The notes under the pieces were generated by a model. The model did not search any database and was not told the origin of the DNA. It saw only the letters and a list, made by a program, of their open reading frames with translations. A stretch of DNA of 64,000 nt, from assembly GCA_022825895.1 (NCBI GenBank), contig JAJDVX010000033.1, positions 1 through 64,000 of the forward strand, in the 5' to 3' direction. Positions within the stretch are counted from its first letter, which is position 1. Every line of letters begins with the position of its first letter. Origin of the DNA: Chloroflexota bacterium (GTDB taxonomy: Bacteria > Chloroflexota > UBA11872). The position numbers were made by a program, and so were the translations under genes. This document shows, piece after piece, positions 56,262 to 64,000 of the stretch.

Positions 56262-57557
56262 ATGAGCGACGCCGCGATCCGCTTCGTCCACTTCGCGGAT
56301 GTCCACCTGGGCTTCCGCCAGTACGGGCTGTCCGAGCGCGCCGCCGACTTCGTCCGCGCCTTCGACGACGCGGTGGACTACTGCCTGCGGGCCGCGCCGG
56401 ACTTCGTGGTGATCGCCGGCGACCTCTTCGACTCCAAGTCCATCGAGCCGTCCACCTACGCCGCCGCCGACATCGCGTTGGAGCGCCTGGCCCGCGCCGG
56501 GATCCCGGTGGTGGCCAACGAGGGCAACCACGAGCGCTGGTTCCGTCGCGGCGAGCGCTCCTGGCTCTGGCAGCTGAGCCGCCACGGCCGCCTGCGCCTG
56601 CTGCGGCAGTTCGATCCGCTCACCGGCGAGTTGCAGGCCGAGCCCTGGACCAGCGAACGCGGCTTCGGCGCCTACACCGACATCGGCGCCGCCCGCGTCT
56701 TCGGCGTGGAGTACCTGGGCGCTCGACTTGCAGCGCACATCCCCGAAATCGGCGCCTCGCTCTCCGCGGTGCCCGCCGGTGGCCAGCGCGCCGTCGTGGG
56801 CCTGCTCCACACTGGCGTGGATGAGGCCGTGCACCTGGGCGTCGGCGGAGTGACGCTGGACGATCTGGCGCCGATCCGCGCATTCACCGACTACCTGGCG
56901 CTGGGCCACGTGCACTACGAATACCACCTGCCCCAGCGCAGCCCCTGGATCTTCAACCCCGGCGCGCTGGAAGCCCACAACATCCTGGAAGGCCTGATCG
57001 GCGAGCCCAGCGAGGGCGAAGGCCGGGCCAGGGGCCTTTACGACGTGACCATTCGCCCCGGCCGGCCGGCCGAAATTGACTCTCGGTTCAGGGATGACGT
57101 CATCTCCCGTCGCCCCTTCCGGCGCTGGAGCGTCGACGCCAGCGAGGCCGCCGACTTCGAACAGCTCTGCTCGCAGGTCCAACAAGACGTGTCGGGCAGC
57201 CTCGAACTGTTCACCGAACCGCCGGTGGCCGAACTCCGGCTCACCGGCCGCCTGCGCTTCGAGCGCATCCACCTGGACTCGGAGCGCCTGGCCGAGATCG
57301 TGCACGAGGCCTTCCAGCCCTTGCACGTGCGCGTAACTCTCCAACTGGCCGGCGACCGGCGCCGAAGCGCCGCCGCCCGCTACGGAACCAACGTGCGCGC
57401 CATCGAGCGCGACGTACTCGCGCAACTGATCAGGGAGTCGCCCCACGCCGACGAGGCCGAGGCGCTCACCGCCGCCGCCCTGGACCTGAAGGCCGCCGCC
57501 CTGGAAGGCCAATCGCCCGAGGCGCTGGCCCAACACCTGGAACGGCGGCTGGGCTGA
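56262..57557 (+). CDS. sbcD: SbcD/Mre11-like exonuclease subunit
   Basis: The 431-residue protein has all metallophosphoesterase motifs: RFVHFADVHLGFRQ (D-x-H), FVVIAGDLFDSKS (GD), VVANEGNHERWF (GNHE), VGLLHTGVDE and ALGHVHYEYHLP (GHxH). The C-terminal ~110 residues form the capping and SbcC-binding region. With SbcC it forms the ATP-dependent nuclease that processes DNA ends and hairpins. ATG 56262 is preferred over the in-frame TTG at 56196, since that extension overlaps the promoter. The stop is 1 bp before the sbcC start. The palindrome-rich window makes this complex relevant. Confidence 0.93.
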   Translation: MSDAAIRFVHFADVHLGFRQYGLSERAADFVRAFDDAVDYCLRAAPDFVVIAGDLFDSKSIEPSTYAAADIALERLARAGIPVVANEGNHERWFRRGERSWLWQLSRHGRLRLLRQFDPLTGELQAEPWTSERGFGAYTDIGAARVFGVEYLGARLAAHIPEIGASLSAVPAGGQRAVVGLLHTGVDEAVHLGVGGVTLDDLAPIRAFTDYLALGHVHYEYHLPQRSPWIFNPGALEAHNILEGLIGEPSEGEGRARGLYDVTIRPGRPAEIDSRFRDDVISRRPFRRWSVDASEAADFEQLCSQVQQDVSGSLELFTEPPVAELRLTGRLRFERIHLDSERLAEIVHEAFQPLHVRVTLQLAGDRRRSAAARYGTNVRAIERDVLAQLIRESPHADEAEALTAAALDLKAAALEGQSPEALAQHLERRLG

Positions 57558-57558
57558 C

Positions 57559-60360
57559 GTGTTTGTCCACGAGGTCTCGCTGCGCAACGTCAAGAGCTTC
57601 GTCGAGGCCACGGTGCGCTTTCAGCCCGGCCTCACCGCCGTCGTCGGCCCCAACGGCGCCGGCAAGACCACCCTGCTGGAGGCCATCGGCTACGGCCTCT
57701 TCGGCTTCATGCCGCACCGGCCGCAGGTGCGCTTCATGCGCCACGGCACCACGGAGGCCGCGGTCCGGGTGGAGTTCACGTCGCCGCGCGACGGCCGCAC
57801 CTACCGCGTGGAACGCACCATGCGGCGCCCCCGCTCGCGCGCCACCGGCAAGCTGGCCGACAACGCCGCCACCACCGTCTCGCTCTTTGACGTCGAACTG
57901 AACCGCGCCATCGACCAGCCGGCCGCCGAACTCGAGGCCTGGCTGGCCGGCCAACTCGGCGTTGAGGGCCTCAGCAGTCCGGCCGACGTTTTCGAGCACG
58001 TCGTCGGCGTGCCCCAGGGGCGCCTCACCGCCGACTTCCTGGACTCGCCCCGCCTGCGCAAGGCCCGCTTCGACCCCATCCTGCGCACCGCCGAGTACCA
58101 ACAGGCCGCTGATCTGCTGCGCCGACTCACCCAGCACTATTCGGAGGCGCGGCACGAACTACAGGTCACGGCATCCAACCTGGAAGGCCGGCTCGCCGCC
58201 GAACCGGAGTTGCTGGCCCGCCGTTCCGCGGCGCGGCATGCGCTTGAGCAGACGCGCGCCGCGGCGCGGCAAGCGGCCGCCGACCTGGAAGCGGCGAGCG
58301 CTCACCTGTCGTCGCAAGACGCCGGTCGCGAGGCCTTTGAAGCGGCTGAACGTACCCTGGCGGCCACCATCGAGCGGCGCCGGCAGGCGGCCGCGCAGGT
58401 CGGACGCGCCAAGGCCGCGGTGCACGAGGCGCGACGCGCGGCGGATGTACTGGACGAGACTCGCGCGGCGCACACGGCCTACCGGGCGGCGCACGCGCGG
58501 GCCGCGGAACTCCAGCCCATCGAGTCCCGGGCGCGCGACCTGGACCTGGCACGCGCTCGTCGGGCCGCCCGCCTGGACCGGGCCCGGGACGACCTGGCCG
58601 AAACCCGCCGGGAGGTCGGAACGCATGTGGCCGTGATCGAGGTCGAGCCTGACGGCGATCCGGAAACGCGATTTCGCCAGGTGCGGATCGCCTTTCGGCA
58701 AGCGGTCGAGAAGGCACGCGAGCTAAAAGCCGGCGCCGAAACCTCCATCCGCCAGGCCCGGGAAGACACGCGCACGCTGCACACCCGCTGGATGCGCGAA
58801 CGCGAAACCGTCGTTCAGGCCTACGATCAGGGACGCCGGAGACTCAAGCAATTGGAGGCTCGCGCCGAGGTCGCCGCCGAACTGCCCAACCGCCGAACGC
58901 TGCTGGATCAGCGGCGCCAGGAGCGCGCCACCATCGAAGCCCTTTTGGAAGCCGACCGCCACGCCCAGCGACTGCTCACGGACACACGGATCTGTCCCTT
59001 CTTCACGGACGTCTGCCGCAACCTGGAAACCATCCCCGACGTGGCCGGCGTCTTCCGCCGGCAGGCGACCGAGCGCGAACGCACGCTTGCGGATCTTCAG
59101 ACAGCCATCGCGGATGCGGAGCGTGCGGTCGCCGCGGCGGAGCAGGCCGAAACCGAGGCCCGCCAGGCCGCCGTCGCCCGCGAACGCCAGGCCGTGCTGC
59201 ACCGCAACCTGGATTCGGCCGACGTCGACATCGCCGCCGCGATCGCGCTGCTGGACGCGCTGGACACTCGGAATGCCAGCGAACTCGCGGCGTTGGCGGA
59301 CGGTCAACTGCCCGCATCGAGTGCGCGCGAGGTGCTGGCGCAGTCCGCTCGGCGCGCCGCGACTGCGCTGGCTGAACTGGCGTCCACCAGGGAGCCGGCC
59401 TCAAGCGCCGCCGGCGCCGGGCTCTTGGCCGTCGCCCACCACCGCGCGGCCGCGGCCGCGAATGCGCTACAAGAGACCGAGGCCGAACGAGAGGCCCTCC
59501 GCGACGACCTGAAAGCCCTGGCTGACGCGCGATCGGCCCTGGACGACAACGCCGAGGGGCATACCCGCTTCCTTCAGCACGAAGTCGTGGCCGGACAGCT
59601 TCAGGCCCGAGCGGCCGAGCTTGAATCGGCCGGGGAGGCTGCCGCGCAGGCTGAAACCGCCCTGACGACCGCGCAAGCGGACGCGGCGTCAGCGCAAGCC
59701 GAGTTCAATCCGAAGGCGCTGCGGAAAGCCCGCCAGGCCCGCGACGCCGCCCTGGGCACGGCCCGCCAGCTGGCCGAGCGAGTCGAGCGCATGCAGGCCG
59801 ACGAGCAGCGCCTGACCTCCGACGTGGAGGCCCTGCGCCAGGTGCGCGCGGACCTGGAATCCACGCGGGCCGGCGTCGCCCGCGTTACTTTCCTTGAAGA
59901 CCGCACCGAATTCATCCGTCGCCTGCTGCGCGACGCCGGGCCCCAGGTCACCGAAGTCCTGCTGGCCAGCGTCTCCGACAGCGCCGACGAGATCTACAGC
60001 GACATCATGGGCGCGCCCGGCGGGCGGCTGCGCTGGGCGGCCGACTACGACATCGTGCTCGGCCGCGGCGGCCTGGAACGCCGCTTCGGCCAGCTCTCCG
60101 GCGGCGAGCAGATGGCCGCCGCCCTGGCCGTTCGCCTGGCCCTGCTCCGCGACCTGCTGAACCTGGATATCGCCTTCTTCGACGAACCCACCCAGCACCT
60201 GGACGCCGAACGCCGCGAAAACCTGGCCCAGCAAATCCTCGCCGTCCGCGGCTTCAGCCAGCTCGTCGTCATCTCCCACGACGACACCTTCGAACGCCAC
60301 ATCGACAACATCATCCGAGTCACCCACACCACCCAGGCCAGCACAGTCGAAGTGGCTTAG
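57559..60360 (+). CDS. sbcC: SbcC/Rad50-like ATPase subunit
   Basis: The 933-residue protein has an N-terminal Walker A in LTAVVGPNGAGKTTLLEAIGYGLFGF (about residue 33). Two long coiled-coil arms occupy ~180-480 and ~500-800. A C-terminal signature motif FGQLSGGEQMAAALAVRLAL and Walker B LDIAFFDEPTQHLDAERR follow, then an H-loop VISHDDTF. Between the arms, near residue 477, is TRICPFFTDVCRNL, a C-x6-C in place of the classical C-x2-C zinc hook. GTG 57559 is the start, 1 bp after sbcD. It holds DNA ends and controls the SbcD nuclease. Confidence 0.93.
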   Translation: MFVHEVSLRNVKSFVEATVRFQPGLTAVVGPNGAGKTTLLEAIGYGLFGFMPHRPQVRFMRHGTTEAAVRVEFTSPRDGRTYRVERTMRRPRSRATGKLADNAATTVSLFDVELNRAIDQPAAELEAWLAGQLGVEGLSSPADVFEHVVGVPQGRLTADFLDSPRLRKARFDPILRTAEYQQAADLLRRLTQHYSEARHELQVTASNLEGRLAAEPELLARRSAARHALEQTRAAARQAAADLEAASAHLSSQDAGREAFEAAERTLAATIERRRQAAAQVGRAKAAVHEARRAADVLDETRAAHTAYRAAHARAAELQPIESRARDLDLARARRAARLDRARDDLAETRREVGTHVAVIEVEPDGDPETRFRQVRIAFRQAVEKARELKAGAETSIRQAREDTRTLHTRWMRERETVVQAYDQGRRRLKQLEARAEVAAELPNRRTLLDQRRQERATIEALLEADRHAQRLLTDTRICPFFTDVCRNLETIPDVAGVFRRQATERERTLADLQTAIADAERAVAAAEQAETEARQAAVARERQAVLHRNLDSADVDIAAAIALLDALDTRNASELAALADGQLPASSAREVLAQSARRAATALAELASTREPASSAAGAGLLAVAHHRAAAAANALQETEAEREALRDDLKALADARSALDDNAEGHTRFLQHEVVAGQLQARAAELESAGEAAAQAETALTTAQADAASAQAEFNPKALRKARQARDAALGTARQLAERVERMQADEQRLTSDVEALRQVRADLESTRAGVARVTFLEDRTEFIRRLLRDAGPQVTEVLLASVSDSADEIYSDIMGAPGGRLRWAADYDIVLGRGGLERRFGQLSGGEQMAAALAVRLALLRDLLNLDIAFFDEPTQHLDAERRENLAQQILAVRGFSQLVVISHDDTFERHIDNIIRVTHTTQASTVEVA

Positions 60361-60499
60361 CGGTCAGTCGCTGCGCGAGAAGGTTCGTGTAGGGGCGTCT
60401 CTTTTGGACGCCCAAAGCGCACGGTCTGGGACAGGTGCCGAGATGTACCTAGACTGAGATTCACCGCCACGCCTGCTCACGACGAAACTGCCATCCGCC

Positions 60500-60733
60500 A
60501 TGAAGCGCAAGATCACGATTTGCCTGGACGATGCCTTGGTTGCCAGGGCCGAACGCCATGCGCGCTCACGCGGGCTGTCGCTCTCAACACTGATCGAATC
60601 TGTCCTTCGCGAATCCCTTGCTGCGGACGTCCCTTCCTTCGCTGACCGCTGGCGCGGCCGTTTCCGCCCCGCCAACCGCGACGACCCACGCTATGAGGCG
60701 CTTGCCCGCAAATACCTCTTGCGTTCGTCCTGA
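60500..60733 (+). CDS. Orphan ribbon-helix-helix/DUF6364-like antitoxin
   Basis: The 77-residue protein reads KRKITICLDDALVARAERHARSRGLSLSTLIESVLRESLA, an RHH-type DNA-binding domain as in CopG/DUF6364 antitoxins, with a tail FADRWRGRFRPANRDDPRYEALARKYLL that fits a toxin-binding segment. ATG 60500 is used. No PIN or RelE toxin gene is recognisable downstream up to 60860, so it appears to be a solitary antitoxin. Confidence 0.65.
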   Translation: MKRKITICLDDALVARAERHARSRGLSLSTLIESVLRESLAADVPSFADRWRGRFRPANRDDPRYEALARKYLLRSS

Positions 60734-60860
60734 GTCTGCCGAGGCGTAGGGATAGATGGCATACAGAGACCTATGAGACACGTTATGCTTGCTAGCGTTT
60801 AGCCACCCCTTTGTAACGGTCTATAGGCTGCGTTCAGATTGCAGTATATAGCTGCGGTAG

Positions 60861-62045
60861 CTAGGGCATATAAACTATACCGACTTGCGGCTTTTCGTTG
60901 AGTGACCCGCCACGCCAGACTAGTGCTCGACCAGTCTCGGAGTCAACAATACCTTCTAACTGAGGTGGGTCGCTAGGCTCAGCTAGAGCCTCATCCAACT
61001 GAGACTGGGTCAAGCCGACCGCTGCTCCGTCTCCTTTCCCACCGAAGTCAGCACCGGACAGATTTGCACTCTTGATCATCGCATTGGACAGGTTGGCCAG
61101 CGCGAGATTCGCGCCTGAGAGATTCGCGCCCTGCAGAAACGCGCGTGTCAAATCTGCTTTTTGGAGGAAGGCTTGTGAGAAGTCAGCCTCCCATGGCATA
61201 GTTCTAGAGAGGTTTGTCTCTAAGAGATTGGCATGTGACATGTTCACGTTAACCAGCGTCGCGCCTTCGAGACTTGATTGTGCAAGGTTGGCTCCTGATA
61301 GATCCGCATCATGAAAATCTAGATTTGACAGGTTCGACATGTGAAGTGTTATTCCAGGTAATCTAACGTAGCGCAGATTCAGCTTTCTTTGTTCGAGAAG
61401 GATTCGAGCCTCGTTACGGTTGCCAATAGCCGTGATCACTGCCTTTACATCTTCGGAAACCAGCGTTGTCGGGTCTAGAACTCTTCCTCCAGGCTTGTCG
61501 TCGGACGGAACCGCTTCAGCATTACTTGATCTGGCCGCAGTGACGTGGCGAGCAAATGCACAGAAGACTTGCATAATCTGAGCGTGATACTGCTCGGCAT
61601 GTTCTTCTGCCAGACGTTCTAGTGCGTAGATGCCACCTAAGCGAACCGCGAGCGCGTCGCTACCCAGCATCTCGGCGCCTTGTTGGTAGCGCTCGTTTAG
61701 CAGACTCTGCTGCGCCGTGTCGGCTTGCCGCTGCGCCACCCAACTACGCCAGAAGGCGAATGGAAGGGCGATCAAGCCAGCGACGACGAATCCAATGTTG
61801 CGAACTGTTGTTGAGCCGGACTCTTTGCCGACGACTCCGTTGACCTGATCGGCCTGTAACCAGTCCCAGAAGTGGGTCAGGCTCCAGACACCGGCCCCGA
61901 CTGCGGCAACGAGAATGACGAGCACGGTAAGCGGAACTCGATTTGCACCGATAAATCTGGGCGCATCGCGGCCCCAGGCGCGCAAGTGCTTCCAAGCTCC
62001 GCCGATGGTGTCGCGGGGATGAAGCAGCCATAGGAGTCGGCTCAC
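60861..62045 (-). CDS. Membrane-anchored pentapeptide-repeat protein
   Basis: The 394-residue protein has two N-terminal helices (PLTVLVILVAAVGAGVWSL near 38-56 and IGFVVAGLIALPFAFWRSW near 84-102). A conserved segment follows with LNERYQQGAEMLGSDALAVRLGGIYALERLAEEHAEQYHAQIMQVFCAF. About 15 pentapeptide repeats of the A(D/N)LxX type (SGANL, LQKADL, TRAFLQGANL) lie at ~245-345. This architecture is common in bacterial membrane proteins whose function is unclear; some pentapeptide proteins mimic DNA or act in defence. Its lower GC than the genes before 60 kb marks the start of an accessory segment. ATG 62045 is the start. Confidence 0.85.
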   Translation of the reverse strand: MSRLLWLLHPRDTIGGAWKHLRAWGRDAPRFIGANRVPLTVLVILVAAVGAGVWSLTHFWDWLQADQVNGVVGKESGSTTVRNIGFVVAGLIALPFAFWRSWVAQRQADTAQQSLLNERYQQGAEMLGSDALAVRLGGIYALERLAEEHAEQYHAQIMQVFCAFARHVTAARSSNAEAVPSDDKPGGRVLDPTTLVSEDVKAVITAIGNRNEARILLEQRKLNLRYVRLPGITLHMSNLSNLDFHDADLSGANLAQSSLEGATLVNVNMSHANLLETNLSRTMPWEADFSQAFLQKADLTRAFLQGANLSGANLALANLSNAMIKSANLSGADFGGKGDGAAVGLTQSQLDEALAEPSDPPQLEGIVDSETGRALVWRGGSLNEKPQVGIVYMP

Positions 62046-62058
62046 TCTGCCAGCCTCA

Positions 62059-62355
62059 CTAGAGTGCCTTCTCGGCCGACACTCGTAGCCCCAATCCCAA
62101 CGCCTGTATAACCTTGAGCACAGTGGCGAATTCCGGGTTGCCGTTGGGTGAAAGGGCCTTGTAGAGGCTCTCCCGCCCCAGGCCGGCGTCCGTGGCGACC
62201 TTCGTCATGCCTCGGGCCCGGGCAATGTCGCCCAGGGCCGCTGCGATCACCGCCGGATCGCCGTCCTCAAAGGCCGCCTCAAGGTAGGCAACGATGTCCT
62301 CGTTGCTTTCCAGGTGATCCGCCGCATCCCATCGACGAGTTCGCGTCGTGGCCAT
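62059..62355 (-). CDS. Addiction-module antidote protein, HigA-like (orphan)
   Basis: The 98-residue protein matches the antidote family with AYLEAAFEDGDPAVIAAALGDIARARGMTKVATDAGLGRESLYKALSPNGNPEFATVLKVIQALGLGLRV, an HTH domain of the TIGR02684 type. Its usual partner, a Gp49-like killer gene, would lie just upstream in transcription (62360-62700), but no such frame is present; only a nested inverted repeat is found. It ends 14 bp before the pentapeptide gene begins, so the two may be cotranscribed. Confidence 0.75.
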   Translation of the reverse strand: MATTRTRRWDAADHLESNEDIVAYLEAAFEDGDPAVIAAALGDIARARGMTKVATDAGLGRESLYKALSPNGNPEFATVLKVIQALGLGLRVSAEKAL

Positions 62356-62479
62356 GCCTAAGACCTCGTGAAGCCCTTGCGCCGGGTCCCGAGCGCTGGC
62401 GAAGTCCCGCGCCTGCCGGTCCCAAAGCCATTCAAATTAGCGCGCATGCACATCAGTCTGCCGTACCTCGACCTACGCA

Positions 62480-62506
62480 CCCGTATTGTATCCCACGGGA
62501 TACGGG
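62480..62506. promoter_or_regulatory. Nested inverted repeat, probable operator upstream of the orphan antidote
   Basis: GTATCCCACGGGATAC (62488-62503) is a palindrome with a two-base centre. It is nested in an outer CCCGTAT (62480-62486) / ATACGGG (62500-62506) pair. It lies about 130 bp upstream of the antidote start at 62355. Such operators are typical for autoregulated antitoxins, but binding is inferred. The rest of 62356-62654 shows no gene. Confidence 0.45.
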
Positions 62507-62654
62507 CTCAGGCATCTTGGCTGGTCGCGTGCAGAGAACTCATTGAGGTTCAGGCGGGAGGTGCTCGCCCCAGCTAAACGGCCCGGTCGGTAGGAGCGAT
62601 TCAGCCCTCGCCCCTGGCAGTCTCTCGCGAACGCAGTGCCCACAGTCTCGGTGA

Positions 62655-62954
62655 CTAGGCGGCTCCAACCAGTTCAACCTTGACCCGCTTACCCAGCGCG
62701 GTGGCCGCCTTCTGCAGCGTGAGCAGGGTGACCGACGGGTTGTCGGGATCGAGCAGACGATCCAGCGCGGCCCGGCTGGTGTGCATGCGCCGCGCCATCT
62801 CGGCCTTGCTCAGCTCCGCGTCGGCCATCGTCTGGCTGATCTGCCAGGCCAGGACGCGCTTCACCGCCGCCGCCTCGGCCTCGGCTAGAGTGCCGTCCGC
62901 TTCCAGCAGGCCGTCGAGCGTCGAGCCCGAACGAGGATTCAATGTGGTCGTCAT
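62655..62954 (-). CDS. XRE-type antitoxin of a HigBA-like pair
   Basis: The 99-residue protein starts at ATG 62954, which overlaps the toxin stop as ATGA. It has an HTH with ISQTMADAELSKAEMARRMHTSRAALDRLLDPDNPSVTLLTLQKAATALGKRVKVEL, close to the HigA/antitoxin-XRE proteins encoded downstream of Gp49-like toxins. The toxin-first order supports this assignment. A longer upstream frame runs through the toxin gene in another phase and is ignored. Confidence 0.85.
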   Translation of the reverse strand: MTTTLNPRSGSTLDGLLEADGTLAEAEAAAVKRVLAWQISQTMADAELSKAEMARRMHTSRAALDRLLDPDNPSVTLLTLQKAATALGKRVKVELVGAA

Positions 62955-63289
62955 GCTGCGGCCTCCCAAGCGCGCTTGCGCATTCGCGCGACTTCCAAGT
63001 CGACTCTCGGGGTCTTCTTGATGGAACCGTGCAACAGAATCATGCGTCCGTCCCCAATGCAGAACAGAACCCGGGCAATCCGGTTGTCCAGGCTGGTCCG
63101 AACTTCGTACAGGCCGTGTCCGAGCGGTCGGCACGTAGGCATCCCGACGGGCCACCCGAACTCCACCGTCTTGATGTCCGTCCCAGTCCTGAACCGGTTC
63201 TGCTTCTCCAGGGACTTCAGCCAATCTCGAACCGGCTCTGCGCCGGTCTCGGAATGGTAATAGACCGCTGGGAGGCGCTTCAGGTCCAC
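62951..63289 (-). CDS. RelE/Gp49-like toxin (HigB-type)
   Basis: The 112-residue protein reads RLPAVYYHSETGAEPVRDWLKSLEKQNRFRTGTDIKTVEFGWPVGMPTCRPLGHGLYEVRTSLDNRIARVLFCIGDGRMILLHGSIKKTPRVDLEVARMRKRAWEAA, the standard pattern of phage-derived Gp49/HigB toxins, with the conserved GLYEVR, ARVLFC, LLHG-x-IKKT and final K/R-rich helix. It should be a ribosome-dependent mRNA interferase. GTG 63289 is the start, with an extended -10 promoter just upstream, so the leader is very short. Confidence 0.88.
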   Translation of the reverse strand: MDLKRLPAVYYHSETGAEPVRDWLKSLEKQNRFRTGTDIKTVEFGWPVGMPTCRPLGHGLYEVRTSLDNRIARVLFCIGDGRMILLHGSIKKTPRVDLEVARMRKRAWEAAA

Positions 63290-63300
63290 GAATACCCATC

Positions 63301-63309
63301 AGTATATCA
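63301..63309 (-). promoter_or_regulatory. Extended -10 promoter of the HigBA-like pair
   Basis: On the minus strand TGATATACT combines a TGn extension with the -10 hexamer TATACT, 12 bp before the GTG start of the toxin. No good -35 is present, as is usual for extended -10 promoters. The rest of 63310-63609 contains no recognisable gene. Confidence 0.5.
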
Positions 63310-63609
63310 AAATTGGTACACCTTGACATGGGTCGCGAGCCGTCGGGGCGACCACTACAGCAGGTCATGCGCACCATTTCCAGGAGTTGCGTCAAGCTGC
63401 TAAGCGAGGCAATGTGGCCAGTCGATCAGGGCTAGTTGCTCTACAACGGGTAGGGGTTGCCAAAACAGCCGGCCGTATGTCGGTACGGCGAGGCTTCGGC
63501 GTCCGCCTCGTTTATGCGCTGGCGGAGCTCTCTCGAAGGAAGCTCGGAGGGGACTAACCTAAGGTACTCGCGACCTCTGTGGCCTTGGAGCTAATCTAGG
63601 AGAACGCCT

Positions 63610-64000
63610 ATGGCCCTCAGGATTCTGATCCTTGGTGCTGGATTCTCACGACCAGCGGGCCTCCCGCTGGGAGCAGAACTGTTCCGGGAGATACGCCGGA
63701 CAGCACACCTCAAGTATGGTGCAGGAAACCATCTGGAGTCAGACCTTGGTCGATACCTCGAATACATGTCCGCCTGTGAGGGTAAGTCGCTCAGCGCAGA
63801 CGCAGTAGACTACGAGGAGTTTCTCGCATTCTTGGATGTCGAGCACTTCCTCGGCCTAAAGGGGGCTGACACTTGGAGCGAAGACGGAAATGAGACTCAG
63901 CTCATTGTTAAACATGCTATTGTTGATGTCCTACATCAGAGAACACCGTCTAGCCCACCACAACTGTACCGCAAATTTGCAAGTAAACTCGACACCCTTG
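63610..64000 (+). CDS. SIR2-like domain protein, N-terminal part (runs off the right edge)
   Basis: The frame opens at ATG 63610 with AGGAG about 7 nt upstream and stays open to the window end (130 residues). It begins ALRILILGAGFSRPAGLPLGAELFREI, matching the NAD-binding GAGxSxxxG-P opening of SIR2-like proteins, and continues with VDYEEFLAFLDVEHF. Stand-alone SIR2-like proteins of this type are frequent in anti-phage systems that deplete NAD. The catalytic region lies beyond the edge. Codon use is less GC-biased than in housekeeping genes of the window, suggesting acquisition. Confidence is in the fold, not in a specific system. Confidence 0.65.
   Translation, partial: MALRILILGAGFSRPAGLPLGAELFREIRRTAHLKYGAGNHLESDLGRYLEYMSACEGKSLSADAVDYEEFLAFLDVEHFLGLKGADTWSEDGNETQLIVKHAIVDVLHQRTPSSPPQLYRKFASKLDTL

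Noticed and set aside
63323-63328. TTGACA on the plus strand near the HigBA promoter
   Set aside because: No -10 element lies at the right distance on that strand and no forward gene starts until 63610; on the minus strand it does not match a -35.

Overview
The window looks like GC-rich bacterial chromosome, most probably Chloroflexota. I infer the phylum from secreted proteins with long TP/AP-rich linkers, LGFP-like sequences, LysM/SH3 and two-component-type propeller proteins, and general gene content; no rRNA is present to prove it. The replication-origin neighbourhood lies inside the window: dnaA (31.4-32.8 kb, minus), a DnaA-box region (31.2-31.4 kb), parB (30.2-31.1 kb) and a perfect 16-bp parS site at 20.87 kb. 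I saw no rRNA or tRNA gene and no CRISPR array.

Layout. 0-0.4 kb: the 3' end of an IS481-type transposase. 1.8-7.6 kb: a tandem cluster of modular paralogous membrane proteins of unrecognised family, sharing an N-terminal PQRDSR-type module and a C-terminal YARY-x-EGL tail, with a DUF6941-like gene and a plant-type leucine-rich-repeat lipoprotein embedded. 7.5-8.2 kb: three copies of the 5' end of a Tat-exported lipoprotein binding-protein gene, interleaved with MITE-like repeats. 10.5-12.5 kb: a restriction-modification operon with an MT-A70 methyltransferase between two BglII-family nucleases. 12.6-14.0 kb: mostly non-coding, with a LarA-like 3' remnant, a 219-bp duplication carrying two arrays of 21-bp repeats, a MITE-like element and a 53-bp perfect palindrome.

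14-26 kb is mainly metabolic (oligoendopeptidase F, LarA-like enzyme, HAD phosphatase, YbdK ligase, mannonate dehydratase, Gfo/Idh oxidoreductase, OsmC), plus a GIY-YIG nuclease set between two copies of the ybdK 3' end and a UvrD-type helicase with a possible RelE-like N-terminus. 26-40 kb holds a double-HTH regulator, a secreted propeller protein, rhomboid protease, origin genes, a DedA/VTT protein, a class A penicillin-binding protein, a CrtI-like oxidoreductase and a LysM/SH3 protein. 43.3-46.2 kb is an envelope-stress-like cluster (two LiaF-like proteins, PspC, DUF5668). 47-56 kb has housekeeping and catabolic enzymes and a VapBC pair. 56.3-60.4 kb is sbcDC. 60.5-64 kb is an accessory tail: orphan RHH protein, pentapeptide-repeat membrane protein, orphan antidote, a HigBA-type pair and the start of a SIR2-like protein.

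Recurrent themes: (i) gene ends duplicated and left as remnants (membrane-protein modules, binding-protein 5' ends, larA-like and ybdK 3' ends); (ii) three genes whose natural N-terminus is reached only from a CTG codon; (iii) defence and addiction modules scattered among metabolic genes. All functional calls rest on reading the translated sequence and family motifs; no database search was possible.
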